DNA of 64,000 bases, from assembly GCF_014195585.1 (NCBI RefSeq), contig NZ_JACICA010000007.1:1-64000 (forward strand). Reading direction: 5' to 3'. Under the pieces are notes generated by a model, which saw only the letters and a list, made by a program, of their open reading frames with translations, did not search any database and was not told the origin of the DNA. A program made the position numbers and the translations under genes. Source of the stretch: Alloprevotella rava (GTDB lineage Bacteria > Bacteroidota > Bacteroidia > Bacteroidales > Bacteroidaceae). This document shows, piece after piece, positions 9,066 to 18,132 of this stretch (position 1 is the first letter of the stretch; each line of letters begins with the position of its first letter).

Positions 9066-9423
9066 TGTTGTTATCGTTGGATTTGGATTGTTCGATATTT
9101 TATTGTTCGCTCTGTTTTCTCTTTTTGGAATTTCCCTTTTTTATCTTACTACCCTTCGACATGGATATAAGTAATTGACAGTGAAAGAAAAAAGTGTAAC
9201 ACTTCTTTCGGTTTTATCTTTCTACATCTCCTTTTTACGCCTTTTCTTATTCATACTATCGTAGAAGCGTAGAAAGATTGTAGTAAGCCGTGTCGCAAGA
9301 TGGATACCTCCTACAATCCTTTCTCTTTCACCGTATTATCCTTGTTTGTAGTAATGTAGTAAGGAGAATAGGAAAGAAAAGAGAAAGGAGTATTGCAAAG
9401 GGGGGGGTGATAATAACAGAGTG
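9066..9423. other. Intergenic region between VapE-like and primase genes
   Basis: No gene is seen. The sequence has long pyrimidine-rich and purine-rich tracts, repeated GTAGAAG/GTAGTAA words around 9264-9290 and 9357-9370, and a run of G near 9400. These could belong to a replication or regulatory region of the element, but nothing specific can be called. Confidence 0.5.
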
Positions 9424-10617
9424 TTATGGCGGTTGCTCGGGGTAAATCTTACGGACTGCATAGACATATACAGGATTGCCGTTTATCCTGCGACACTCCC
9501 TTGTATAGCCAGCCTTTCGCAAGGCTTCGCCCATCCGTTTGGCGGAGAGGGATTGTCGGGTATAGCAGGAGAGGTAACCCACTATCTCCGAATTGGTCAT
9601 ATAGAAGCGTTTTGTTGCCGTCTCCGCTTCCGAAGGAAAGGTGAAATAACGGAGCAACAGTTCCATTTCTGCCGTATAGACTTGGAAAGCCTCGCTGTTT
9701 CGGTGCAGTTCGGCAATCTCCTCATCATTGAACCAATAGCGAAATCCGTCTTTCAGCAATGCTTTCGCTTCGCTATACACGGCATCCATCGGGATTGTCT
9801 TGGCACGTTCTATATCTATTGCAAGCACCTCAAATGGGAGGAAACGTCTGCTCCCAGTCGGGTCGGTGAGGAAATCGTTGCCATTGACCGATGCTACGAA
9901 GCTCGCCAAGTGCGGTCGCTCTTCGATGTGCTTTTCATAAGGCATACGGTACTTCACCTGTGGGCAGGTAATCAGGTTCTTCAGTTCATTCTCGTCTCGC
10001 TTGTTGAGGGCTTTGAGCTGGTCATCGATATTGATGATGAAGTTTTGACCGATAAGGCTCAACACGTCCTTTTTCTGCGGATATATCTTTCCCGTATATT
10101 GATAGTCTGACAGTGCAGGTGGGCAGAGCAGGTCAAGAAATGTGGTTTTGAATTTCCCTTGCTCACCTGTCAGTACAAGACAGGTGTGGTTACGGCACTG
10201 CCTGTCGTCCATCGCATTGGCGACCACTGCCACCAACCATTTGGTAAGGTATTCCCTCCATTTCTCTGGATTGGCTACGCTCACGCAGTCGGCAAGGGCG
10301 GTAATCGCTCCTTTCTTGGCTTCTTCCATTATCGGTAAGCTGTGGAAATAAGCCTGCACAGGGTTGATGCGTGGGGAGAAATCGCTTTCGATGATGCTGT
10401 ACAGGTTCTCGGGCGAGGTCTGTACATTGATTTCCTTGTCCAAGGCTCGCTTTAGGGTATTGATGCGGTAGCGGTCTATCGCCACATAGTTCCCTGTTTC
10501 TCGCGGACGGTATTCTGCTCGATACAGTATGGTGCTATACCGAAACTCATATCGCTCCGAAAGGAACTCCTCTATTTGGATGTTCTTTGAGATGTTGTCG
10601 CTGTTTTCTCTTTTCAT
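9424..10617 (-). CDS. VapE-family (virulence-associated E) P-loop protein
   Basis: This 397-aa protein belongs to the VapE/DUF3987-like group of SF3-related NTPases common in Bacteroidales integrative elements, thought to help element replication. Visible features are a Walker A-like loop LTGEQGKFKTTF near 160, a Walker B segment NFIINIDDQ near 205, a sensor segment FVASVNGNDFLTDPTGSRRFLPF near 250-270, and a C-terminal winged-helix-like part (MTNSEIVGYL, AKRMGEALRKAGY). It starts the minus-strand mobilisation block VapE - primase - mob. Confidence 0.85.
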   Translation of the reverse strand: MKRENSDNISKNIQIEEFLSERYEFRYSTILYRAEYRPRETGNYVAIDRYRINTLKRALDKEINVQTSPENLYSIIESDFSPRINPVQAYFHSLPIMEEAKKGAITALADCVSVANPEKWREYLTKWLVAVVANAMDDRQCRNHTCLVLTGEQGKFKTTFLDLLCPPALSDYQYTGKIYPQKKDVLSLIGQNFIINIDDQLKALNKRDENELKNLITCPQVKYRMPYEKHIEERPHLASFVASVNGNDFLTDPTGSRRFLPFEVLAIDIERAKTIPMDAVYSEAKALLKDGFRYWFNDEEIAELHRNSEAFQVYTAEMELLLRYFTFPSEAETATKRFYMTNSEIVGYLSCYTRQSLSAKRMGEALRKAGYTRECRRINGNPVYVYAVRKIYPEQPP

Positions 10618-11061
10618 TGTGCGGATTGCTTTCTATTACTTGTTTTTGATGTTTGGCAGGTTTTCGAATGCCAAAGCCAAGTTAGGTAGCCTTTTGCAGT
10701 GAGCCAACATTTGCGGTGTTTCTGCATCGGAGTACATTGCTTTTCTCTGCTATGGCACAACGAAAAAGCCCCTTGTCGCTCCAAAATGGAGGGAAAGGGG
10801 CAAAAGAAGTGCACGGATTGCACGGTGGGAAAGTGTGAGGTCTGCAACTGTTTGCAGAGTTTTGCACTATCCGAAAGGAACAAATGACTTTTCGGGCGGT
10901 GCAGGAGAATTTGAAAGGGGAAAAACAGGGATGTATAGTGTGCGGACTTCCTGCCGTTTCCCTCTTCTTCCCTGCTTATCCCGACCTCTTCGGGAATCGA
11001 AATCCACTGCTTACTTTTGCGTCAGAAATCAATAATAACGCAAATAAAACAATAACGAAAA
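10618..11061. other. Divergent intergenic region between VapE-like and HTH genes
   Basis: This region of 444 bases carries no convincing gene; the short frames here have no recognisable protein features. It holds divergent promoter space. Short inverted repeats such as GTGCA/TGCAC near 10810 and CTGCAA/TTGCAG near 10843-10857 may be operator or recombination sites for the small HTH proteins. Confidence 0.5.
11012..11019 (+). promoter_or_regulatory. Promoter -7 box of the HTH genes
   Basis: TACTTTTG followed by C matches the Bacteroidetes -7 consensus TAnnTTTG. It lies 43 bases before the start of the first HTH gene on the same strand. Confidence 0.5.
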
Positions 11062-11337
11062 ATGAGATTTACAGCTATTGATACCTCCGCTTGGGAGGAA
11101 CTGAAAGAGAGCATCGTGGAGCTGACCGACTGCTTTAACGAGCATTTCGCCCCACCTGCCGAACAGCCCGACCTCCTGCACAATGGGGACGTGTGCCGAA
11201 TACTGAACATCAGTAAACGGACACTTCAACACTATCGGGACACCTCCGTGCTGCCCTTCATTCAAATCGGGCATAAATGCTATTACAAACGTGAGGACGT
11301 GGAGACACTACTCGCTAAGTCTGACCCTCCTAAATAA
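11062..11337 (+). CDS. Excisionase-like MerR-fold DNA-binding protein
   Basis: This 91-aa protein has a helix-turn-helix of the excisionase/MerR type: LLHNGDVCRILNISKRTLQHYRDTSVLPFIQIGHKCYYKREDVETLL, the usual pattern of a DNA-binding helix, a wing with IGxKxYY, and a final helix. Such proteins direct excision by the tyrosine recombinases or regulate element genes. It is followed after 8 bases by a paralogous HTH gene. Confidence 0.85.
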   Translation: MRFTAIDTSAWEELKESIVELTDCFNEHFAPPAEQPDLLHNGDVCRILNISKRTLQHYRDTSVLPFIQIGHKCYYKREDVETLLAKSDPPK

Positions 11338-11345
11338 AATGAACT

Positions 11346-11648
11346 ATGGAATACGAAACTATCAGCAAAGAAACACCCGAAATGAAACAGCTCATTTCGG
11401 ACATCAGAAACCTCACAAAGCGTGTGCGGGCAACGGCACAGACACACCGCCCCCTATTCGGGGGAGAACTCTATCTCACAGGGAGAGAAGTATGCGAGAG
11501 GCTCTTCCTCTCTCCCCGCACTTTGCAGGACTATCGGGACAAAGGCATTTTCCCATACACGCAGATTGCAGGGAAGATACTTTACCGATTGACTGACCTG
11601 CAACGAATTTTGCAAGAGAATTATGTAAACAGAAACCTGCATCAATAA
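11346..11648 (+). CDS. Second excisionase-like HTH protein
   Basis: This 100-aa protein has a C-terminal excisionase-type HTH (LTGREVCERLFLSPRTLQDYRDKGIFPYTQIAGKILYRLTDLQRIL) parallel to its neighbour, after a variable N-terminus (about 1-45). The SPRTLQDYRDKG and SKRTLQHYRDTS helices of the pair are clearly related, so this is a tandem duplication or a cooperating pair, as is common next to integrases in Bacteroidales elements. Confidence 0.85.
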   Translation: MEYETISKETPEMKQLISDIRNLTKRVRATAQTHRPLFGGELYLTGREVCERLFLSPRTLQDYRDKGIFPYTQIAGKILYRLTDLQRILQENYVNRNLHQ

Positions 11649-11860
11649 TGGTGCAGTTTTTTTTGCTCTTATCTTGAAAAATCTGTCGTTCTGTGTTAAA
11701 TGCTTTGTTTTTCTTTAGAATATCACAGAAAAACTATAATTTTACAATTGAGCATATTGTGTGCTCATACATTTTGGTAAAAAAAGAGGCGTTATGCCCT
11801 ATTCTTGTATGTACGAGGCCTGAGAAACTTCCCAACAATACATATTCAAAAGTAATTAGA

Positions 11861-13369
11861 ATGCTAAAAAAGATTATCCTAAAAGGAGAGCAGAAAAGAG
11901 TTTTGTTTCTTCCTCCGACAAAGCCCATTCAAATAAAAGGCGTAGCAGGCAGTGGTAAGACTACAGTCGCTCTATACAGAGCAAAGCACCTATTAGAAAC
12001 TCAAAATACACTTTTTAAAGAAGCAAAGATAGCTATTTTTACTTTTAACAAGACATTAGCAGCCTACATAAAAGCAGTAAGTCCTTATATAAATGGTGGA
12101 TATCAAAAAGACACTGACGAAATAAATCCTAAAACTCCAGATGGGTTAAATGTTACCATTGTGAATTTCCACAGTTGGGCTTATCGCTTTGCTGGAATTG
12201 GATACGATACCACTATTCTGAAACCAGAACAAATCAATATTATAGAGAATATAAAAAGATCGGGGAAAGTAATAAACTCAAACCTACTAAATAAAAGCTC
12301 AGAATTTTTTCTAGAAGAGATTTCGTGGATAAAGGGTAAACTTTTCAATTCGAGAACGGAGTACTTAGAAGCAAAGCGTATTGGAAGAGGTATATCAGAC
12401 AGAGTTACTGCAAGTGATAAAGAAACAATATGGAGTATTTACACAATGTACAGTGAAGAGTTGAAAAATAGAGGAAAAAAAGATTTTGATGATTATGCGA
12501 TAATTAGTTTACAAAAAATTGAAAACGATTCATCTTGGGAGCCGCCATTCACTCATATAATTATTGATGAAGCTCAAGATTTAAACAAAGCTCAAATTCT
12601 AGTTATTTCGAAGTTGGTCTCTCAAGAAACAGAGAGTATATCAATCATAGCAGATGCTGCTCAAAGAATTTATAAAAGTGGCTTTACTTGGTCTGAAGTT
12701 GGTCTAAATGTTCGTGGTGGTAGAACCATAGAATTTAAAAAGAATTACAGGAATTCTGTACACATTGCTAGGGCTGCGCTTTCTTTATTGGAAAATGAAG
12801 AAGACAAATCGGAATTCACAGTAGTTGAAACAGCTCTTTCAGGTGGTGAAAAACCTACATTATCCCTTTTAGGAGGTTTTGAGGAACAACTTGCTTATTT
12901 GAAAGATGAGCTGCAAAACCTAAAAAATACAGGGAAAATGAATAGCACAATAGTTTTGCACAGAACAAATGATGGTGTAAATAGAATTCAACATTATCTT
13001 AACACTAATGGTTTTCAAACAGAACTCGTAAGATCAAACCTGCCCGTAAGATACGAAAGTGGTAGTATTAAAATCAGCACTATGTCCTCCGTGAAGGGGT
13101 TGGAATTTGATAATGTGTTTATTATGGATTTGACAGATGAAATAATTCCTTATCCTCCAGGATTTATCGAGACAGATGACGAATTTCATATTTCTACTGA
13201 AAGGAGGCTATTATACACCTGTATGACTAGAGCAAGAAATATTCTCTTTCTAATAGGTGATAAGAATAATCCATCAAGATACATTGCCGAAATTGATGCA
13301 AATTTTCTAAATAAAGTATCAACACTTCCTTCTGAATGTGCTTTAAACGATGATTACTTACCTTTCTAG
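11861..13369 (+). CDS. Superfamily 1 (UvrD/Rep-like) helicase, first gene of cargo operon
   Basis: This 502-aa DNA helicase shows all main SF1A motifs: Walker A KGVAGSGKTT (about 26-35), motif Ia IFTFNKTLAAYI, Walker B HIIIDEAQDL near 234-242, motif III ADAAQRIYKSGF, motif IV KNYRNSVHIA, motif V STMSSVKGLEFDNVF and motif VI RRLLYTCMTRAR. The ATG at 11861 is preferred. The frame is open back to 11693, but those 56 residues look like translated AT-rich spacer and the helicase fold starts right after 11861. It is followed 2 bases later by a DarT-like gene. The coding region is much more AT-rich than the element backbone, which suggests cargo acquired separately. Its role is inferred: helicases in defence operons often act on or sense DNA. 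Confidence 0.85.
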   Translation: MLKKIILKGEQKRVLFLPPTKPIQIKGVAGSGKTTVALYRAKHLLETQNTLFKEAKIAIFTFNKTLAAYIKAVSPYINGGYQKDTDEINPKTPDGLNVTIVNFHSWAYRFAGIGYDTTILKPEQINIIENIKRSGKVINSNLLNKSSEFFLEEISWIKGKLFNSRTEYLEAKRIGRGISDRVTASDKETIWSIYTMYSEELKNRGKKDFDDYAIISLQKIENDSSWEPPFTHIIIDEAQDLNKAQILVISKLVSQETESISIIADAAQRIYKSGFTWSEVGLNVRGGRTIEFKKNYRNSVHIARAALSLLENEEDKSEFTVVETALSGGEKPTLSLLGGFEEQLAYLKDELQNLKNTGKMNSTIVLHRTNDGVNRIQHYLNTNGFQTELVRSNLPVRYESGSIKISTMSSVKGLEFDNVFIMDLTDEIIPYPPGFIETDDEFHISTERRLLYTCMTRARNILFLIGDKNNPSRYIAEIDANFLNKVSTLPSECALNDDYLPF

Positions 13370-13371
13370 TT

Positions 13372-14034
13372 ATGGATAAAAAAGCGGACTACATATATTT
13401 TCAAGAAGAAATATCAAAACGAGGAATAGAGTTTCTGATACACTTTACGCCAACTATTAATCTTTATAGTATACTAGAACAAGGCAAGCTGATGTCAAGA
13501 AAAACTCTCGAAAATTTAGATATTGAGCAATTCGACATATTGGACTATGCCCAATTTACTGATAACGTTAGATACGATGATAAAGGCTTTATCAATTTAT
13601 CCATTTCGGGACCAAATACGTTCCTCTTTTCAAAATTTCAGGAGAGAACTAAAGATGATATGACGATAGATTGGTGCATCTTGAAAATTGATCCAAAATA
13701 TATCTATGAAAAGGAAACGAAATTTTCAGTAACAAATGCTGCATCAAATGTTGCAAAGGCTATAGGGGTAACGGGAGACTTGGATAAATTTAAAATGCTA
13801 TTTGCAAATAGTATTAATATACCCTATGGCATTCGTGGCAAAATTAATTCAAAGTACCCAACGAATGTCCAAGCTGAGGTTCTGGTAAAAAAGGATATAC
13901 CTGTTGAGAGTATTATTGAAGTATGTTTTAATTCTATAGAAAGTTTTGCATCTGCTAAAGCTGCATTGTCAGAGTTTGATACAAGTAATTTTGTTGTTGA
14001 TATGGAGATTTTTTCACCAAATAGAACATTATGA
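13372..14034 (+). CDS. DarT-like DNA ADP-ribosyltransferase toxin
   Basis: This 220-aa protein resembles DarT (DUF4433), which attaches ADP-ribose from NAD+ to bases in single-stranded DNA and blocks replication. Visible signatures are H24 in IHFTPTINLYSILEQGKLMSR, RYDDKGFINLSISGPN with downstream F residues, a WCILKIDP strand, NAASNVAK, and the ARTT-loop-like QAEVLVKKDIP with the expected catalytic glutamate at about E169. Length fits the family. It starts 2 bases after the helicase stop and overlaps the next gene by 4 bases, so the three are translationally linked. DarT is normally neutralised by DarG, a macrodomain protein; none is present here. Confidence 0.82.
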   Translation: MDKKADYIYFQEEISKRGIEFLIHFTPTINLYSILEQGKLMSRKTLENLDIEQFDILDYAQFTDNVRYDDKGFINLSISGPNTFLFSKFQERTKDDMTIDWCILKIDPKYIYEKETKFSVTNAASNVAKAIGVTGDLDKFKMLFANSINIPYGIRGKINSKYPTNVQAEVLVKKDIPVESIIEVCFNSIESFASAKAALSEFDTSNFVVDMEIFSPNRTL

Positions 14035-15560
14035 AACCTGAAACCAAATATAAAGGAGCAATAAAACTTGCTGCAATTGGGGATGCCCTTGGCTGGATAA
14101 CAGAATTTGAAAGGAACTCTGATACCTTAAAGTCAAAATACGGAACAGTTTATGTTTCTAAGTTTTATGATTGGGAAAAGAAAGTTGGTGGCAAGTTCAA
14201 TGGATACATAGATAAATTAAAAAAAGGGTCATATTCCGACGATACCCAACTAATGCTTTCTGTAGCGAGGTCTATTATGGAAAATGGTGCTATTGATCGT
14301 GAATATTTTTCTAAAGTAGAATTACCAAGTTGGATTTTGTATGCTCGTGGAGCAGGTAGAACCATAAAAAATGCCGCGAGAAAAATTGAACGGAAATCAG
14401 CGAAATGGAATAATAATTTTTTCACCTATAAGGCTGGTACCATAACGATTGACTACAGAGAAAGTGGTGCAAATGGAGCAGCAATGCGTATTCTTCCTAT
14501 TGCTCTTGCAAATTTTGGAGACATTGACAAAATCAAGAAAGAAATTTTTGCAAACAGTATTGTGACACATGGTCACCCAAGGGCGATTATTGGTGCAATG
14601 CTTTATGGCTATGCAGTTCATACAATTCTAAAATTTCTTCCTGAATACTTTTCTTATAAAACATACTTAACTGAGCTTGGAAAAAACATTCATCAAAAGC
14701 TTTCAATCCCTTTTATTAAAGAACATGATTTTGATAGTTGGGAAAATGAATGGAATAGTAAAGCCCAAATATCATTCACAGATCAATACCAAGTAGTACT
14801 TGACGAGACACAACAGTATTTGCGCAATATTTACAAATGCCTGAATCATAATATAGATGACGAAACAGCTTTCCGCATATTGGGTTGCTATAATTTGGAT
14901 ACAAAGGGTTCAGGAACTTCTACTGTAATTGCTGGTATTTTTCTTTGTTGTAAATATCATAATGAACCGATAAGGGGTATAGAACAAGCTGTTAACTTGA
15001 TTGGAACTGACACTGATAGCATTGCTGCTTTCGCAGGTGGATTAATAGGTTCACTACACGGTACTTCTATTATTCCTGATAGATATAAATTAATTCAAGA
15101 TTCTGATTACCTTGACAAGGTTGCTGTTAGACTTTTGAAAATATCTGAGAATCGTGTAGTAAAAGAGAAAGTTCAAAATTATCTGGGCTTAAAATCAATC
15201 AATACTATAACTGATGATAACTTTGACTTAAATGAATCTATTTATTTCGAGCCTCTTGGCAGAGGAAAGATAGTACATATTGACAGGCAAAATACTTTAA
15301 CTAAAGGGAAGTATAATCTGTTGATTGATGTTGAATTTGATTTGGGGCAGAGTTGCAGGTTTGCTAAGTTAATGAATAAAGAACGTAAAACTCTCCCAAG
15401 CTCTACATGTTCTGATTTTCAAGATAAAAAGCATCAAATAAAGGTATTCTCCTCGGAGACTCAAAATTGCATAGACCTTTTTATGAGAGAGTTAAATCAA
15501 GAACAGCAGAAACACTTTAATGATATTCTAACTTTGATTCAACTAGAATATGATGATTAA
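14031..15560 (+). CDS. DraG-type ADP-ribosylglycohydrolase, putative antitoxin of the DarT-like toxin
   Basis: This 509-aa protein has an N-terminal ADP-ribosyl(glyco)hydrolase domain (about 1-370), an all-helical di-metal enzyme that removes ADP-ribose. The metal-ligand motifs are intact: GDALG (17-21), S69-D70-D71 in YSDDTQLML, GANGAAMRILP, THGHPRA, and GTDTDSIAAFAGGLIG with D327 and D329. The C-terminal ~130 residues (FEPLGRGKIVHIDR onward) match no domain I recognise and may bind DNA or the toxin. The ATGA overlap with the DarT gene argues for coordinated dosage, as in toxin-antitoxin pairs. It is also unlike DarG because it is not a macrodomain. The antitoxin role is inference from context. 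Confidence 0.82.
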   Translation: MKPETKYKGAIKLAAIGDALGWITEFERNSDTLKSKYGTVYVSKFYDWEKKVGGKFNGYIDKLKKGSYSDDTQLMLSVARSIMENGAIDREYFSKVELPSWILYARGAGRTIKNAARKIERKSAKWNNNFFTYKAGTITIDYRESGANGAAMRILPIALANFGDIDKIKKEIFANSIVTHGHPRAIIGAMLYGYAVHTILKFLPEYFSYKTYLTELGKNIHQKLSIPFIKEHDFDSWENEWNSKAQISFTDQYQVVLDETQQYLRNIYKCLNHNIDDETAFRILGCYNLDTKGSGTSTVIAGIFLCCKYHNEPIRGIEQAVNLIGTDTDSIAAFAGGLIGSLHGTSIIPDRYKLIQDSDYLDKVAVRLLKISENRVVKEKVQNYLGLKSINTITDDNFDLNESIYFEPLGRGKIVHIDRQNTLTKGKYNLLIDVEFDLGQSCRFAKLMNKERKTLPSSTCSDFQDKKHQIKVFSSETQNCIDLFMRELNQEQQKHFNDILTLIQLEYDD

Positions 15561-15648
15561 CTAATTTGTCTTGTGTTTATAATTTCTGTGTTAGCGACTA
15601 TTGCATTAATGGACAAAATTGGTAATGGTCATCATTGATATGGATTTT

Positions 15649-15691
15649 AAACAAGGCGAAGATCAGGATTAAAACATTCTTCGCCTTGTTT
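15649..15691. terminator. Bidirectional terminator between cargo operon and recombinases
   Basis: AAACAAGGCGAAGA (15649-15662) pairs perfectly with TCTTCGCCTTGTTT (15678-15691) over 14 bp, with A-rich and T-rich outer ends. It sits between convergent genes and serves both strands. Confidence 0.85.
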
Positions 15692-15696
15692 CTTTG

Positions 15697-16872
15697 TTAC
15701 TCATATTTCTCTATTAGCCTATCCATATCCTTTGAAATCTTATTATCCGTGATTTGAGCATAAATCTGTGTACTCGCAATGGAGGCATGTCCCATCATCT
15801 TGGCAATACTCTCAATCGGTATGCCTGCTTCCAATGTCAGCGCACCGAAAGAATGGCGGGCTACATGAAAGGAAAGGGACTGTCGAATGGCACAAGCCAG
15901 ACCAATAGCCTTGAGGTGCATACCTATCTGTATTCTACTCATCGAGGTTGCAAAGATGGGGGTATCCTCTTTCTTGTCTTTCAGTGGGTAAAGCGAGAGT
16001 ATCTGCTCGGCAATCGGGTGCAGGGGCGTGATGCTCTCTACACCTGTCTTTTTTCTGTACTGACGGATATAGCGTATTCCGGCATTGTTCGTCTGAATAT
16101 CACAGTACCGCAACTTGCTAACATCAGCAAAAGCCAAACCTGTGAATACGGAGAAAAGAAACATCCTCCGCACAAATTCCGCCTGTCCATTTTGCAAGGG
16201 CATAGCCAACAGACGGGCAACCTCCATCTTACTCAAACAGCGAATTTTTCGCTCCACTCGCTCATACTTGGCATCCTCAAAAGGATTATAACGAATGGTT
16301 TGCCGGCTCACAGCCCTATACATCAAACGACTTAACCAAAAGAGATTTTGTTTCGTTGAGGACAAGGCATAACCTTTTCTTTTGAAGTGGATGCGATAAT
16401 CATCGAAAAACTCCATAGTAAGAGTTGTCAGAGGAATATCCGCTACACCTTTACTTTCCACAAAACTTTCCAACTGCCTGTGATAGCTACGGCAGCTTTG
16501 GTAAGTACCTGAAGCCCTTGTGGATTGAACGATTGACAGTTCCTCTCGGCTAAGAGCAAGCAATGTGGTAGGATTTGAGCCGACACCTTGCAAGTGGTTT
16601 TTAAGCAACTCGGCACTCACCGCACCAAATTGCAGAAGCAACGTATTATAGCCCTGTTCAATCTTCTTTCTAAACAATTGTAAGCGTTGATTTAGTTTCT
16701 TATTATTCGACGCTTGTCGCTTCACACTCCAATCTTGGGGAGAGATACTTTCTCCTGTGGACATTACCACTTTTGAACCGTCTATCGTAATACGGCAAAG
16801 GATAGTCGTAGTGCCATCTGTTCTCAGTTTGCTACGATTGATGTAGAATAGGATATTGAATGTGCTACGCAT
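15697..16872 (-). CDS. Tyrosine recombinase / integrase (second of tandem pair)
   Basis: This 391-aa site-specific recombinase of the Bacteroidales integrase type has an N-terminal arm-binding SAM-like domain (MRSTFNILFYINRSK...), a core-binding domain around 110-200, and a catalytic domain. The catalytic residues are visible: R in FTGLAFADVSKL, HVARHSFGALTL (H-x-x-R), MGHASIASTQIYAQI with H and nucleophile Y. It starts 4 bases after the stop of the other recombinase. Tandem integrases are usual in these elements and may both be needed for integration or excision. Confidence 0.9.
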   Translation of the reverse strand: MRSTFNILFYINRSKLRTDGTTTILCRITIDGSKVVMSTGESISPQDWSVKRQASNNKKLNQRLQLFRKKIEQGYNTLLLQFGAVSAELLKNHLQGVGSNPTTLLALSREELSIVQSTRASGTYQSCRSYHRQLESFVESKGVADIPLTTLTMEFFDDYRIHFKRKGYALSSTKQNLFWLSRLMYRAVSRQTIRYNPFEDAKYERVERKIRCLSKMEVARLLAMPLQNGQAEFVRRMFLFSVFTGLAFADVSKLRYCDIQTNNAGIRYIRQYRKKTGVESITPLHPIAEQILSLYPLKDKKEDTPIFATSMSRIQIGMHLKAIGLACAIRQSLSFHVARHSFGALTLEAGIPIESIAKMMGHASIASTQIYAQITDNKISKDMDRLIEKYE

Positions 16873-16876
16873 AATA

Positions 16877-18090
16877 TTAAAGGCTAAGGGTTAAATCTGC
16901 GGTGAAAGAAAGAAAACGACCAAACTCCTCGAATACTTTCTTCGGTGTTACATGGGCATAACGCTCGGTGGTCTCAATCTTGCTATGACCAAGCATTTTA
17001 CTCACAGTTTCAATCGGCACTCCATTCTCCAAGGTTATCAATGTTGCAAAGGTGTGCCGTCCTATATGTGCGGTCAAGGGAATGGCAATCCCTGCTCTCA
17101 GTTGTAGGGCTTTCAGGAGGAAACGGTAGGTTTCGTAACTGATAGTCGGCAAAAGCGTGTCCCGTTCATCCGAATGGTATGTATCAAGCAGAGCAACGGC
17201 TTGGGGCAGAAGTTTTACCCGACAAAGGGTATTAGTCTTTTGTCTTCTGAATTTAAGCCACATAGCCCCTGCATCATCCTGCACAAGATGTTCCTTGCGC
17301 AGATTCATCATGTCGCAAAAGGCTGTGCCTGTGTTGCAGGTGAACAGGAAAAGGTTACGGGCAAGTGTCAGTTCTGTTTCATCCTCCTCTAATCGAATTT
17401 GCCTTATCTTGTCCAAAAAAGCCCTGTCCAAAGCTCTGGGCTGTTTATTTTCTCCTCTGTCTATCTTGACAAGGTCAAAGAGAGGACGGTCTATGATACC
17501 CTCACGAAAAGCCAAACGGCATACTTTCTTGACCGCCAAAGCCATCTTGCGGTAATAACTCTGTGAATGACCATGTTTCCCCACGCTGTATTGATGCAAG
17601 CCGTCCAAGAAATCCTCGGTTAGTTGCCCAAAGGTGATGTCGCCGGTATGGTATCGCTCTTGTATAAAGACTTGCAGATGCTTTCGGAGCATGTAATACA
17701 TCGAGTGCCAACGTGCCGTAATCTCCACACCAACCAATTGCTTCTCGTCTTCCACCATTTGGTCGTAGCGTTGCAAGAACGTAGTGCGGTTCTGCATTGA
17801 ACCCTGAAACTGTTCCTTGATTTCTTTTGCAGAGGACTCTATACCTCTATCACAAAGCGTTTGGTACGCTCGTTGTACAGAGAGGAGCAGCTGTTCCAAC
17901 TTTGCATTGGTTGCCACTGCTTCATGGCTCTTGCCATTCAATCGGCTCTCTCGCACATTCCACAACTTTGGGAGACACGAAAGCTTACTGCTGAATTGAG
18001 CCATCGTGCGATTGTAGGTTATCCGTCCCATAATCGGAGCCTGCCCGACTTGTCCAAACCGCTCTTTTTGAGGTAGAGCAAAACCTTCAT
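16877..18090 (-). pseudogene. Tyrosine recombinase (first of tandem pair) with 5' frameshift
   Basis: The body is a normal integrase: GRITYNRTMAQFSSKL, core-binding region, NTGTAFCDMMNL, IGRHTFATLITL (H-x-x-R), LGHSKIETTERYAHV (H and nucleophile Y). The expected N-terminus lies in another frame. From the ATG at 18090 the minus strand reads MKVLLYLKKSGLDKSG, then frame is lost at the GGG at 18044-18046, and family-like sequence QAPIMGRIT resumes in the next frame. One missing base explains this. The in-frame TTG at 18127 overlaps the -7 promoter box, so it is not a credible start. Either the recombinase is inactivated, translation re-starts at the internal ATG of IMGRIT, or the base is an assembly error. 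Confidence 0.78.
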
Positions 18091-18124
18091 TTTTCCTTTT
18101 TGCATACGCTTCTGTTTTTGTGGG

Positions 18125-18132
18125 CAAAGTTA
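18125..18132 (-). promoter_or_regulatory. Promoter -7 box of the recombinase operon
   Basis: The minus strand reads TAACTTTG followed by CC, matching TAnnTTTG. It lies 35 bases before the ATG at 18090, which has an AAAAGGA ribosome-binding sequence. It would transcribe both recombinase genes. Confidence 0.6.

Noticed and set aside
10614-10887. Overlapping short ORFs on both strands upstream of the VapE-like gene
   Set aside because: They overlap each other and the likely promoter region, are rich in Cys, Ser and His from GC-poor spacer, and show no family resemblance.
11693-11860. An N-terminal extension of 56 residues on the helicase
   Set aside because: The extension is AT-rich spacer-like sequence with no helicase motif. 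The ATG at 11861 places Walker A at the usual distance.
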